Position numbers and translations under genes: made by a program. DNA of 64,000 nt from Bradyrhizobium australiense (GTDB lineage: Bacteria > Pseudomonadota > Alphaproteobacteria > Rhizobiales > Xanthobacteraceae), in the NCBI RefSeq assembly GCF_013114825.1, contig NZ_JAAVLX010000007.1, forward strand, positions 558,001 to 622,000. The letters run 5' to 3'. The notes under the pieces are model-generated. The model was not told the DNA's origin, did not search any database, and worked only from the letters and a program-made list of their open reading frames with translations. Below, in pieces: positions 1 to 8,426 of this stretch (the first letter of the stretch is position 1; each line of letters starts with the position of its first letter).

Positions 1-587
1 TTGGTGTGCGACTGCAGGAATTGCTCGATCAAATAGCCATTGGCGCCGTGCACTTCGACGCCATCGAAGCCAGCGGCAAGCGCGTTCTTCGCGGCCTCTC
101 GATAGGCGTCGACCACGCCTGGAATTTCCGATGTTTCAAGCGCGCGCGGTGTCTCGTAAGGCACCGCCTTGCCGTCGGCGGTCCCGGTCTTCAAGTCCGC
201 AATCGGTACTGCCGACGGCGCGACCGGCAGCACACCACCGGGCTGGAACGACGAATGCGAGACGCGCCCGACATGCCAGAGCTGCAGGAAAATGATTCCG
301 CCTTTGGCGTGAACCGCATCGACCACCTCGCGCCAGCCCGCGATCTGCGCTTCCGTATAGATGCCGGGCACGCCGGGGCTGCCGAACCCCGTCGCCATCA
401 CGGGCGAGGCTTCGGCGATGAGCAATCCGCCCGGCGTCGCGCGCTGCGCGTAATACTCGGCGTTCAACGGGTGCGGCGCGAGCGATGGCTTGGCCGCCCG
501 CATCCGCGTCAGCGGCGCCATCACGAGGCGATGCTGAAGTTGATAGGGACCAACCTTGAGCGGCGAAAACAACGATGGATAATTCAT
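1..587 (-). CDS. NADH:flavin oxidoreductase, old yellow enzyme family (partial, C-terminus outside window)
   Basis: This is the first 195 codons of an FMN-dependent ene-reductase of the old yellow enzyme family, which reduces activated C=C bonds with NAD(P)H in the cytoplasm. The frame opens with MNYPSLFSPLKVGPYQLQHR and shows the family landmarks MAPLTRMRA near residue 24, LWHVGRVSH in the middle and FDGVEVHGANGYLIEQF just before the edge. The gene runs off the left end of the window, so the C-terminal half of the barrel is missing. It lies 262 bases upstream of, and on the same strand as, nothing obvious; the aldehyde dehydrogenase behind it is separately placed. The substrate cannot be told from sequence. 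Confidence 0.9.
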   Translation of the reverse strand, partial: MNYPSLFSPLKVGPYQLQHRLVMAPLTRMRAAKPSLAPHPLNAEYYAQRATPGGLLIAEASPVMATGFGSPGVPGIYTEAQIAGWREVVDAVHAKGGIIFLQLWHVGRVSHSSFQPGGVLPVAPSAVPIADLKTGTADGKAVPYETPRALETSEIPGVVDAYREAAKNALAAGFDGVEVHGANGYLIEQFLQSHT

Positions 588-804
588 GTCTCTTCCAGAA
601 CCCCGTGTTGATACGGATATGTAACCGCTTCAGCTTGTTCGTAAAAGGTTTGGGACGCAACGCCGTTCGGGCTCTCGCTGGTCGCGCGCTACCGCAAGAT
701 CGAATGCACCGCCGCAAGGGCCGCGCGCACGGAATTGCAGGCGTTGCGCAAGGATAGGCGGCCAAGGAAAACCGCCAGCCAATAAGAAGCGCGATCACCG
801 GACA

Positions 805-824
805 ACGGCGGCCGAAGCCGCCGT
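805..824 (-). terminator. hairpin downstream of the aldehyde dehydrogenase gene
   Basis: An 8-bp perfect stem (ACGGCGGC / GCCGCCGT) with a CGAA tetraloop lies 25 bases after the stop of the aldehyde dehydrogenase. It is placed like a terminator, but no strong U-run follows on the minus strand, so it may act only as a 3' end stabiliser. Confidence 0.4.
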
Positions 825-849
825 CATCGCATCCGCCGATCGAAGTATC

Positions 850-2346
850 TCAGGCCGTTTTGATCCAGACCGCCTTGACGTTGAGATATTCCTCGACGTG
901 CTGCTTGCCGGACTCGCGGCCATAGCCGCTCATCTTGTAACCGCCGAACGGCACGGCCGGGTCCATCGCCTGATAGCAGTTCACCCAGACCGAGCCGGCG
1001 CGCAGCGCCTTCGCGACCTGGTGCGCCTTGCTGACATTGGTGGTCCAGACGCCGCTGCCCAAGCCGAATGTTGTGGCATTGGCGCGCTGGACCAGTTCGT
1101 CGGTATCCTCAAAGGAAATCGCCGAGATCACCGGACCGAAGATTTCCTCCTGCGCGATCCGCATATTGTCCTGCACATTGGCGAACACGGTCGGCTGCAC
1201 GAAGAACCCCTTCGAGAGCGCGCCTTCGGTCAGGCGGCCGCCGCCGGCCACCGCCTTGGCGCCTTCCTTCTGGCCGATATCGAGATAATCAGAGACGCGA
1301 TCCATCTGCTGCTGCGAGACCAATGGCCCGATCTGCGTGCTCGGATCGAGGCCGTTGCCGACCTGCAGCTTCTTGCCGAATTCGGCGACGCGGCCGACGA
1401 ATTCGTCATAGACTTTCTGCTCGACGAACAGCCGCGTACCCGCGCTGCAGATCTGCCCGGAATTGGCGAACACCGCCATCGCAGCGCCCGGCACCGCCGC
1501 ATCGAGATCGGCATCGGCGAAAACGATGTCCGGCGACTTGCCGCCGAGTTCGAGCGACACACGCTTGAGGTTGCCGGCGGAGGCGCGAATGATCGACTGT
1601 CCCGTGATGTGCGACCCCGTGAAGGCGATCTTGTCAACATCAGGATGCGAGGCGAGCGCCGCACCTGCCGTCTCGCCATAGCCGGGCACGACATTGACGA
1701 CGCCAGGCGGGATGCCGGCTTCCATGCAGAGCTCGGCGAGCCGCAGCGAAGTCAACGGCGCTTCCTCGGCAGGTTTCAATACCACTGTGCAGCCGGTTGC
1801 GATCGCGGGACCGATTTTCCAGACGGTCGCAGCGAGCGGCCCGTTCCAGGGGATGATCGCTCCGACCACCCCGACGGGCTCCTTCAGCGTGTACGAGAAG
1901 ATCTCGCCAGGCAACGAGTTCTCGATGGTTTCGCCGTGCAGCGCCGTCGCCTGCCCGGCGTAATAGCGGAGCATGCCGAGCACGCGCAGCCTGTTGCCGC
2001 GGGTACGGCTGATCGGCGCGCCCATGTCCATCGTATCAAGCTGCGAAAGCTCCTCGAAATGCTTCTCGACGAGATCGGCGAGCTTCAACAACAGGCCTTG
2101 CCGCTCATACGGCTTGACCTTGCTCCACGGCCCCTCGAAGGCGCGGCGGGCCGCCGCCACCGCGCGGTTGATGTCCTCCGCGTCACCCTCGGCGACGGTC
2201 GCGAGCAATTCGCCGGTCGCCGGATTGTGGGTCTCGAACCGCTTGCCGGAGGCGGCATCGATCCACTGACCGTCGATCAGCATCCTCTTATAGGAACCAT
2301 CTGCGTAAGGATGGCGCGTGATCGGAATCGCCTGCGTGACAGCCAT
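850..2346 (-). CDS. NAD(P)-dependent aldehyde dehydrogenase
   Basis: This 498-residue protein is a full-length class I/II-type aldehyde dehydrogenase that oxidises an aldehyde to the acid with NAD(P)+. The catalytic residues are visible: Glu266 in the motif LELGGKSPD and the nucleophile Cys300 in GQICSAGTR. The cofactor-binding FTGS motif is near residue 243 and PWNGP near 166. The start sits behind a good AAGGAGT Shine-Dalgarno. It is divergent from the short-chain dehydrogenase at 2538, with 191 bases between them. Together with the ene-reductase to its left this suggests catabolism of an unsaturated alcohol or aldehyde, but the substrate is not determined. Confidence 0.95.
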   Translation of the reverse strand: MAVTQAIPITRHPYADGSYKRMLIDGQWIDAASGKRFETHNPATGELLATVAEGDAEDINRAVAAARRAFEGPWSKVKPYERQGLLLKLADLVEKHFEELSQLDTMDMGAPISRTRGNRLRVLGMLRYYAGQATALHGETIENSLPGEIFSYTLKEPVGVVGAIIPWNGPLAATVWKIGPAIATGCTVVLKPAEEAPLTSLRLAELCMEAGIPPGVVNVVPGYGETAGAALASHPDVDKIAFTGSHITGQSIIRASAGNLKRVSLELGGKSPDIVFADADLDAAVPGAAMAVFANSGQICSAGTRLFVEQKVYDEFVGRVAEFGKKLQVGNGLDPSTQIGPLVSQQQMDRVSDYLDIGQKEGAKAVAGGGRLTEGALSKGFFVQPTVFANVQDNMRIAQEEIFGPVISAISFEDTDELVQRANATTFGLGSGVWTTNVSKAHQVAKALRAGSVWVNCYQAMDPAVPFGGYKMSGYGRESGKQHVEEYLNVKAVWIKTA

Positions 2347-2467
2347 GTTTATACTCCTTGAAGCTGGTTGAAATCCTATGCCGCTATGTTTGTCTATCTA
2401 TAACGGTGGCATGAAACCGCAATGCGGCCGAACCATTGCGGAAAGCAGCCGATACGAAAACCTCCCA

Positions 2468-2479
2468 TACCGATTGGTA
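2468..2479. promoter_or_regulatory. short palindrome in the divergent aldehyde dehydrogenase/SDR promoter region
   Basis: TACC-GATT-GGTA is a perfect 4+4 inverted repeat lying between two divergent catabolic genes, where a shared operator is expected. It is short and single, so it could be chance. Confidence 0.25.
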
Positions 2480-2537
2480 CATGGTAGTCTAAGGTGTCGG
2501 CCTGCAAATACGTGCCTCATCTGTCCGGAGAACGACG

Positions 2538-3389
2538 ATGCCCCATCCTGCGATGTCGCCAAATCATGTTGCAGTGATCACCGGGGGCGCCTCCGGCATC
2601 GGGCTCGCCGCGGCGATCCGTTTCGCCGGCTTCGGCATGAAGGTGTGCATCGCCGACATCGGCGCCGAGCGCCTCGCCGATGCCGCGGCACAACTGGCGT
2701 CTGTCGCGAAGGGCGGCGTCGCGGATGTCATGACCGCGTCCGTCGACGTCAGCCGGTTCGAGGATGTCGCAGGGCTGGAAGCCGCAGTGCAAAAACGGTT
2801 CGGCGGTACCGACATCCTGATGAACAATGCCGGCATTGGCCCCGACAGCAACAGTTTTGGTCCGCTGGAGAACTGGCAGCGCATTCTCGCGGTGAACCTG
2901 TGGGGCGTCATTCACGGCACGCAGGCTTTCGTGCCTTACATGACCGAACGCGGGCGCCACGGCCTCGTGATCAACACCGGCTCCAAGCAAGGCGTTACGA
3001 CGCCGCCCGGCAATCCCGCCTACAACGTCTCAAAGGCCGGCGTCAAAGCGCAGACGGAGGCGCTGCAGCACGAATTGCGGAACCTGCCGGGCTGCAAGAT
3101 CAGTGCGCATCTGATGATCCCCGGCCACGTCTTCACGCCCCTTACCGCGCGCGGCCGCACCGAGAAGCCACCGGGCGCATGGACGCCGGAGCAGACGGTG
3201 GATTTCATGATCGAACGCATCGACGCCGGCGACTTTTACATCCTCTGTCCGGACAATGACGTGCCCCGGCAGCTCGATGAGCGTCGGATGTTGTGGGCCA
3301 TCGGCGACATCGTGGAAAACCGCCCCGCACTGTCGCGCTGGCATCCGGATTACGCGGAGGCGTTTGCGAAGTTTGTGAAGGGCTTATAG
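2538..3389 (+). CDS. SDR family NAD(P)-dependent oxidoreductase
   Basis: This is a 283-residue classical short-chain dehydrogenase/reductase. The nucleotide-binding TGGASGIG is at residues 15-22, the structural NNAG at 96-99, and the catalytic triad reads Ser149, Tyr162 and Lys166 (motif YNVSK). The start follows GGAGAA at a spacing of 6 bases. Such proteins oxidise alcohols or reduce ketones in the cytoplasm. It is transcribed away from the aldehyde dehydrogenase and may share its inducer, since alcohol-to-aldehyde and aldehyde-to-acid steps are often paired. The C-terminal region beyond residue 200 carries a proline-rich loop (EKPPGAWTPEQ) that helps define substrate access in this family. 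Confidence 0.93.
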   Translation: MPHPAMSPNHVAVITGGASGIGLAAAIRFAGFGMKVCIADIGAERLADAAAQLASVAKGGVADVMTASVDVSRFEDVAGLEAAVQKRFGGTDILMNNAGIGPDSNSFGPLENWQRILAVNLWGVIHGTQAFVPYMTERGRHGLVINTGSKQGVTTPPGNPAYNVSKAGVKAQTEALQHELRNLPGCKISAHLMIPGHVFTPLTARGRTEKPPGAWTPEQTVDFMIERIDAGDFYILCPDNDVPRQLDERRMLWAIGDIVENRPALSRWHPDYAEAFAKFVKGL

Positions 3390-3395
3390 GCAGCC

Positions 3396-3533
3396 GTCAT
3401 ACCCCGCGAATGCGGGGTATCCAGTACGCCGCGGCCTTTCGAGTCCATGGCTGGCGTCTCTGGAATACTGGATTGCCCGCCGGAGCCTGTCATCGGGCGC
3501 GCATTCGCGCGACCCGTTGGCGGGCAATGACAG
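3396..3533. repeat. intergenic imperfect palindrome (Bradyrhizobium-type repeat)
   Basis: The element starts with GTCATACCCCGCGAATGCG and ends with GGCGGGCAATGACAG, so its two tips are inverted copies of a GTCATn...nATGAC motif. Inside are smaller hairpins such as CCCCGCGAATGCGGGG. It fills most of the gap between two convergent genes. Repeats of this class recur in this window at several intergenic sites. Confidence 0.7.
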
Positions 3534-3556
3534 CTTTGATTAAGCTCACAGGAACC

Positions 3557-3763
3557 CTACAGCGTTTCCTGTTTGTGGCCGCATTGCTTGCAGGCGAACT
3601 TGACGCGCCTCGCACCCTTCTCGGCCTGGACGCGGTTCGGCGCGCCGCATTTGCCGCAGACCGCCTCGATCCTGGTATTTCCCTGTTTGACGACGATGGT
3701 CTTCCTTTCCATCGTCTCGCGGATCAGGCGCTCGGCCTCCTCACGCATCGCTTGCTTCGACAT
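3557..3763 (-). CDS. small zinc-ribbon protein of unknown function
   Basis: This 68-residue protein has two CxxC knuckles, CGKC near residue 36 and CKQC near residue 59, about 20 residues apart, which is a rubredoxin-like zinc ribbon. The N-terminal half is a charged helix (MSKQAMREEAERLIRETMER). It could bind nucleic acid or a protein partner. I do not recognise a named family. It is convergent with the dehydrogenase to the left and lies 94 bases after the membrane-protein gene at 3858 on the same strand, so it may be a late member of that operon. Confidence 0.8.
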   Translation of the reverse strand: MSKQAMREEAERLIRETMERKTIVVKQGNTRIEAVCGKCGAPNRVQAEKGARRVKFACKQCGHKQETL

Positions 3764-3857
3764 CGGCCGACCCCGTCATGAACCCGCTACGGCGGCGGTC
3801 TTATCACAGTCACGATGCATTTCGTACGTCGCGCGTGAAAAATCTCATGACCGAAAC

Positions 3858-5057
3858 TCACGTCGTCTCCGGCGTCAACGCCAGCAGACGCCGCACCAGG
3901 GCCAGCGCCGTTTCCGTGGCCGGATCGGCCGAAGTCACGGGAACCGCAAGCGCGATGACGTCGATCGGGTCGTGCGATAGCACGATAAGATGCGTAGCGC
4001 TGTTGGCTGCCAGTAGCGACACCACGCGTTCGACGGCCGGATCGAACGATGTCAGCCCCCACGGCGCATCGGGCCGGCGCAGCACCCGCCGGGTCGAGAG
4101 AAAATCGCGCAGCAAGTGCGGATCGTAGGTCGAGAGTTCGCTCTCCCGATAACGCCGGGCGCTCTCGAAGATCGGATGACGCGCGAGTTCCGCGATCAGC
4201 GCGTCGCGCGTTCTGGCAGGCGAGGCCGCGACGGAATTGAGAACACCGGGAACGTGCGATTCGAAGTGGGCGCGCAGTGCATCCACCATCAGCCCGATGG
4301 TGAGAACGCCTGCGATGGCAATGGCGCCAAATCGCATTACTTGCGCCGCATCGACATCCGGCGCAACGAACGCCGCGGCAATACCGAGAAGCGCCGAGCT
4401 CGACAGCCGCAGTGCCGTCATCATCAACGCCTGACGCTGCGTTTCCGCGCCGTGGTCCGCGATCAGGATCGCGGTCACGACGAGCAGCGCCCCCAACGCC
4501 CCGAGCCTGACCGGAATATCCGGAATCAGCACCCTGAAACCTGTGATGATGAAGGGAATCACAAGGATGGCGCCGACGGCGAGACGGCCGACGATGCGAT
4601 TCTCGGACGCCATCAGTGTGGCCCGGTCGCGCGTCGCCAGCAGCCAAGCGCAGATGGCGAAGCCGCCAAGCTGGAACAGCGCGAGCAGGATGGCGGCGGG
4701 CGTGGCCAGGGTCTCCGATCCTGCGGCGCCGGTGAGGCCGAGCGCGATCCCACCGCTCAGAATTGCGATCTTGGCTGGGCGCGGGGCATGACACCGCAGG
4801 ATGCCTTCGGTGACGATCAATGCGCCGAGCGGGATCAGTGCGGCCGGAATTGCCGAGAGGTTGTTGAGCATCGCGCTGCCGCTCCACCACGCGGTGCCAC
4901 GCACCAGGAACAGCAAGGCGATGATGCCAAGCGCCACCAAAAGACGCCGCGTCAGCGGGCCCTTCGGATCGCGCCGATGCAGCGAGACCATGGCGACGCC
5001 AAGCCCGATCGCGCCGCAGAGATTGACGATTGAATCGGCGATCATGCCCGGCGTCAT
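3858..5057 (-). CDS. multi-pass membrane protein of unknown function
   Basis: The 399-residue product starts MTPGMIADSIVNLCGAIG and has about seven or eight hydrophobic segments in the first 275 residues, followed by a soluble C-terminal domain of roughly 120 residues. Its ATG overlaps the stop codon of the upstream gene (ATGA at 5054-5057), so I chose this start over a longer one and the two genes are very probably translationally coupled. No family motif is recognised. The pairing with the GNAT-like gene upstream suggests a membrane sensor or modification pair, but that is a guess. Confidence 0.82.
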   Translation of the reverse strand: MTPGMIADSIVNLCGAIGLGVAMVSLHRRDPKGPLTRRLLVALGIIALLFLVRGTAWWSGSAMLNNLSAIPAALIPLGALIVTEGILRCHAPRPAKIAILSGGIALGLTGAAGSETLATPAAILLALFQLGGFAICAWLLATRDRATLMASENRIVGRLAVGAILVIPFIITGFRVLIPDIPVRLGALGALLVVTAILIADHGAETQRQALMMTALRLSSSALLGIAAAFVAPDVDAAQVMRFGAIAIAGVLTIGLMVDALRAHFESHVPGVLNSVAASPARTRDALIAELARHPIFESARRYRESELSTYDPHLLRDFLSTRRVLRRPDAPWGLTSFDPAVERVVSLLAANSATHLIVLSHDPIDVIALAVPVTSADPATETALALVRRLLALTPETT

Positions 5058-6094
5058 CGGCCGTTCCCTCGCCAAGGCCGCAAGCTGCCGAACGGACGCG
5101 TGTCGTCGAACCAGTAAACCACCGGCAGTATTAGCCGCTGCAACGCCAGCACGGCGGAAGCGGCGAGCAGTGCCGGCAATGAACCGGTCGGCACATCCCG
5201 CTGAATGTAACGGCGCGCACCGGCGAGATCGATGCGGCCGAGCTGCAGCACGTCGTCGCCCCTGGCGTAATCGAGCACGCGCGCACACCAGGCGTTATAT
5301 TGCTCATCGCGATGTTTGGGCGCGGCTTCGAAGGTTTTCTTCAGCGCCTCCGATCCGCCGGTATAGGCATTGGTGATGACAAACCGGGCCTCGTCGAAGC
5401 CGGCTTCCTCACCCACGCCGAACACGGCGCGGTGACAGGACATGATGCCGCGCGCCAATTGTAGATGGGCAAAACTCTGCCGTGAGTCCGGATGGGGCGA
5501 GGGAAAGACATCAGAAAAGGTCTGGCTGACCATGCCGACGACCGACGGCACCTGGGTGACGTTCGAGATCCATTTCGGACGCAGGCCGTCACGGGCAAAC
5601 AGAACGAGCGCCGTCAGACCATAAAGCACCCAGGAAAGCCCCTGCCCCCGCTCGTCGGGGTCGACCATGACCAGCCCGAGATGCGTGACCTCCACCGGCT
5701 CGCCATCGAGCTCGACCTTCATGACCGACAGCGCGTTGAACGCGATCGGCCGCCCGGTCGCTTCCTCAGAGATCAGCGTGACGATGGCGCGCGACAGCCG
5801 TTCGCGCCCGCCGGAGAATATTCCGTAGGTGAGGCTCTCCTTCGGCAGCGTCTTCTCCGCCACGGTGCGCAGTTGGGAAACCAGTTCGTCGAGTTCGGTT
5901 TCGGAAAGCGACAGACCGGGGGATTCGATGATTCGCGTGATCAGCTCGGCGTGGGTGCGCAGGGTGAGATCGATGGTGGGCTGGCGCAACGCCTTCAGCC
6001 AGAAGAGGCCATATCCGCCCAGACGCGTAGCCGCGGAGCGGAGCTGCCCCAAGGCGTGACGGATCGCCGAATTATCGCTCCAGACAGACGCCAT
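5054..6094 (-). CDS. GNAT-like protein of unknown function
   Basis: The 346-residue product contains VDPDERGQG around residues 144-152, matching the R/Q-x-x-G-x-G/A acetyl-CoA loop of GNAT acyltransferases, preceded by a strand (THLGLVMV). The rest matches no family I know. A C-terminal hydrophobic stretch (SLPALLAASAVLALQRLILP) could anchor it to the membrane. The start is uncertain: MASVWSDN at 6094 is preferred, but an in-frame ATG at 6157 is possible. Its stop overlaps the start of the membrane protein gene at 5057 by four bases, which indicates a coupled operon. Confidence 0.75.
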   Translation of the reverse strand: MASVWSDNSAIRHALGQLRSAATRLGGYGLFWLKALRQPTIDLTLRTHAELITRIIESPGLSLSETELDELVSQLRTVAEKTLPKESLTYGIFSGGRERLSRAIVTLISEEATGRPIAFNALSVMKVELDGEPVEVTHLGLVMVDPDERGQGLSWVLYGLTALVLFARDGLRPKWISNVTQVPSVVGMVSQTFSDVFPSPHPDSRQSFAHLQLARGIMSCHRAVFGVGEEAGFDEARFVITNAYTGGSEALKKTFEAAPKHRDEQYNAWCARVLDYARGDDVLQLGRIDLAGARRYIQRDVPTGSLPALLAASAVLALQRLILPVVYWFDDTRPFGSLRPWRGNGR

Positions 6095-6221
6095 GCCGCT
6101 TTCCCACTCGGGGGCGGATTTATGCGCGCGGCCGTTAAGGAGCCATGAGCGCGACATGTTGCGGTCGCCGCAGGGTAAACGATGTGTTGGTGCAGTCAGA
6201 CATTCCGAAGGAACAGGCAAA

Positions 6222-6245
6222 CGGCGGATGCTGAAACATCCGCCG
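6222..6245 (-). terminator. hairpin after the yiaA pseudogene (copy of the one at 7267)
   Basis: A 9-bp stem CGGCGGATG/CATCCGCCG with the loop CTGAAA. The same stem occurs downstream of the intact yiaA-type gene at 7267-7290. Both lie about 45-60 bases past the respective stop codon, so the hairpin was duplicated together with the gene. No U-run follows. Confidence 0.5.
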
Positions 6246-6303
6246 CCCGCCTTCCCCCAGCGCCGCGTCACAGGTTACGGGGTCTTGGAAATCAAGCAGA
6301 TTT

Positions 6304-6580
6304 CTAAGCGGCTTTGGAAACTTCCATCAACAGCCGTTCGGGCTTGGCGTCTTCGATGCGGTTCACCAGCCGTTCGCTCTCGTGCATGTCGCGCACGGTC
6401 TTGGTCAGAGTGACGCAGGATTGGATCAGCATCACGATGCCGATATCGCAAGGTAACATTTGATCCAGAGATCGACGGGAAGAAAGTACAGGCCGACCGC
6501 GACCAGGACGCCCGAGATTGCGAAGAAGTGTAGGGGAAGGTGAGCCAGGCGTTGCTGTGATGCTGGACATTCTGATTCAT
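6304..6580 (-). pseudogene. decayed duplicate of the YiaA/YiaB-type membrane protein gene
   Basis: This 277-base segment aligns along its whole length with the intact gene at 7336-7611. It begins MNQNVQHHSNAWLTFPY in one frame and ends with the same tail, QSCVTLTKTVRDMHES...LLMEVSKAA, in another. Alignment by eye shows a one-base deletion near 6528-6535 and a two-base insertion near 6437-6450, so the frame is broken twice. The flanking hairpin and the bases up to the next start codon are also duplicated. It is therefore a paralogue produced by segmental duplication that has lost its reading frame, not a sequencing slip. Confidence 0.85.
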
Positions 6581-6799
6581 GGCGCCATTGCTGGTGATGA
6601 AATTTCGACGAGGGACCGTTCGAACGGTTGCGCGTTTCGCTGCTGGTTCCGCTACCGCGTCCGTTACGGGTTTTTGCGCCCGCGCAATTAATAAGCAGTG
6701 ACCTGAGCACCTTTAGGTTGCGGCAGAGTAAACGATACATTGAGCGGAGGCATCAAATGATTCATGACAAGCAACGGTGGGCGCTGGATGCTGGCCGGA

Positions 6800-7243
6800 T
6801 CAAGCCTTCCTGCGGTAATAATAGTACGCGAGCAGCGAGCACGTGCCGGTATTGAGCGCTCCGATGACTGCTATCGGAATCAGCATGTGCAGCGGCGGCA
6901 TCATCTTGCTCCCCAGCAGGATTCCCAGAAAGAGGCAGAGACCGACGGCAACGGCCGCCCCGACGATCATGGTCAAGGGCGCCCTCATGGAAATGGGCAC
7001 AGCATAAGCCAAGACGCCATCAACAGGAGCGGTGATCGCGCATACAATCAGGCTGAAGAAAAACGCTATCGGAATGCCGTAAGAGTCGACGTGATATCCG
7101 CCGATCATGACGGTCACCACTGATAATGCAGCGAGAACTCCGAGTACCGGACCCAGCAGCATGAACACGAGCGCGCTTTGCAGCCCAGGCGAAATCGAAG
7201 GCCTGCTGCCGTTTTTATTTTCAGGAGGATTCTCAGGAGACAT
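6800..7243 (-). CDS. small four-helix membrane protein of unknown function
   Basis: The 147-residue product (MSPENPPENKNGSRPS...) has a hydrophilic head and four hydrophobic segments (about residues 19-45, 53-75, 83-105 and 112-135) and a basic end (YYYYRRKA). The start at 7243 has AAGGGA six bases upstream; an ATG at 7249 lies too close to that site. It follows the yiaA-type gene on the same strand across a hairpin, so expression may be partly shared. It probably sits in the inner membrane next to the PspA/YiaA system. No family recognised. Confidence 0.75.
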   Translation of the reverse strand: MSPENPPENKNGSRPSISPGLQSALVFMLLGPVLGVLAALSVVTVMIGGYHVDSYGIPIAFFFSLIVCAITAPVDGVLAYAVPISMRAPLTMIVGAAVAVGLCLFLGILLGSKMMPPLHMLIPIAVIGALNTGTCSLLAYYYYRRKA

Positions 7244-7266
7244 GAGCATTCCCTTGGACAAGCGAA

Positions 7267-7290
7267 CGGCGGATGCGGAAACATCCGCCG
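7267..7290 (-). terminator. hairpin between the yiaA-type gene and the next membrane protein gene
   Basis: Stem CGGCGGATG/CATCCGCCG with the loop CGGAAA, 45 bases past the yiaA stop. There is no clean U-run, so it may be an attenuating or processing hairpin rather than a full terminator. Confidence 0.5.
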
Positions 7291-7335
7291 CTCGACCTCG
7301 CCAGCACCGCGTCACAGGCTACGCGGCCTTGGAAA

Positions 7336-7611
7336 TTAAGCAGCCTTGGAAACTTCCATCAGCAGCCGTTCGGCCTTGGCGTCCTCGATGCGGTTCACTA
7401 GTTTGCCGCTCTCGTGCATGTCGCGCACGGTCTTGGTCAGGGTGACGCAGGACTGCACCAGCATGACGATGCCCATCGCGAGATAGCCCTTGATCCAGAG
7501 ATCGAGCGGCAGAAAGAACACGCCGATGGCGACCATGATGGCCGAGGCGGAAAACGAAGCATAGGTGAAGGTAACCCAGGCACCGCTGTGGGGTTGGACA
7601 TTCTGGTTCAC
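7336..7611 (-). CDS. YiaA/YiaB two-helix inner-membrane protein
   Basis: The 91-residue protein (MNQNVQPHSGAWVTFTYASF...) has two transmembrane helices separated by a short turn containing LPLDLWIKGY, the arrangement of the YiaAB two-helix domain. A charged amphipathic tail (TKTVRDMHESGKLVNRIEDAKAERLLMEV) follows. The molecular role is unknown in general. It lies 43 bases downstream of pspA on the same strand, so it is probably part of the same operon and controlled by the inverted repeats at 8369-8439. A broken second copy is found at 6304-6580. Confidence 0.88.
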   Translation of the reverse strand: MNQNVQPHSGAWVTFTYASFSASAIMVAIGVFFLPLDLWIKGYLAMGIVMLVQSCVTLTKTVRDMHESGKLVNRIEDAKAERLLMEVSKAA

Positions 7612-7654
7612 GATAATCTCCTGTTGATATGGGTTTAATCGAGCAAGTTGAGTG

Positions 7655-8350
7655 TCAGGCGGCTTGCGTGCGTTTGACGTTCAACCGCGCGAGCACGTCG
7701 TCCGCGGTTGATTTCAGGCGTGGCCCAAAGCCCTGTTCGGCGAGCTTTTCGGCGGTTGCCAGCGGACCGCTGGCAACATCGAGTTCGATCAGGGCGTCGG
7801 CGGCGGCCTGGGCCTCGATCTGCCGTTCACGCAGCCGCTTCAGCGTGTTCTCCGCTTCCGGCAGCGTGGATTCGTAAGGACGCGCGGCCTCGATGTCGCC
7901 TCGGCGAAGCGCGCGGACCGCTTCAGACGCACGAGCGATGCGACGGCCGCGGTCGAGTTCGGTGATCCGCGCCTCGGCATTGGAAACCTGGCGCTTCATG
8001 CGGGCGATTTCGGTCGCGAACAGGGTCCGCGCGGTCATCGCGGCATCGCGGTCGGCTTCGAGATTGGCGATCGCCTGCGCAGCCTCGCGGGCGAGATCTT
8101 CGCGACCGCCGTCGAGCGCGGCAGTGGCGCGGACTTCGAGATCGGCGATACGGGCATTGGTGGCGTCGAGACGGCGGCCCTCCTGCTGGTCGCCTGCGAT
8201 TGCCAGCGCCAGCGAGCGCTTGGAACGTTCGACCGCCGCGGCGGCATCGCGCATCTGCTGGTCGAGAATCAGCAGCGCTGCGCGGTCTTCCAATTCTTCC
8301 CCCGCGGCAGCCACGCTGCCCCGGAAAAGCGTCAAAACAGTTTTGAACAT
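7655..8350 (-). CDS. PspA/IM30 family membrane-stress protein
   Basis: This 231-residue protein is almost entirely alpha-helical coiled coil, starting MFKTVLTLFRGSVAAAGEEL, which fits the membrane-binding amphipathic helix 0/1 of PspA/IM30 (ESCRT-III-like) proteins. Members polymerise on the cytoplasmic face of damaged inner membrane and limit proton leakage. The length equals typical PspA (about 220 residues). It heads a probable operon with the YiaA-type gene. It is divergent from a TetR regulator and separated from it by 99 bases that carry three operators. There is no pspF/pspBC set in view, so control differs from the enterobacterial system. Confidence 0.9.
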   Translation of the reverse strand: MFKTVLTLFRGSVAAAGEELEDRAALLILDQQMRDAAAAVERSKRSLALAIAGDQQEGRRLDATNARIADLEVRATAALDGGREDLAREAAQAIANLEADRDAAMTARTLFATEIARMKRQVSNAEARITELDRGRRIARASEAVRALRRGDIEAARPYESTLPEAENTLKRLRERQIEAQAAADALIELDVASGPLATAEKLAEQGFGPRLKSTADDVLARLNVKRTQAA

Positions 8351-8368
8351 TGGTAGCTCCCTGTGCTA

Positions 8369-8381
8369 TGAGCATTGCTCA
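8369..8381. promoter_or_regulatory. operator 1, TGAGC-N3-GCTCA, of the pspA/tetR intergenic region
   Basis: TGAGCATTGCTCA is a perfect 5+5 inverted repeat around ATT, 19 bases upstream of the pspA start. It is the first of three near-identical copies and is the likely site of the adjacent TetR-type repressor. Confidence 0.75.
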
Positions 8382-8403
8382 CGAATTGGTTGTAGCAGGA
8401 GCG

Positions 8404-8416
8404 TGAGCATTGCTCA
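8404..8416. promoter_or_regulatory. operator 2, TGAGC-N3-GCTCA
   Basis: Second copy, identical to operator 1 over 13 bases (TGAGCATTGCTCA) and followed by a similar A/T-rich flank (AAGAATT here, CGAATT at copy 1). Centre-to-centre distance from copy 1 is 35 bases. Confidence 0.75.
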
Positions 8417-8426
8417 AGAATTGTTT

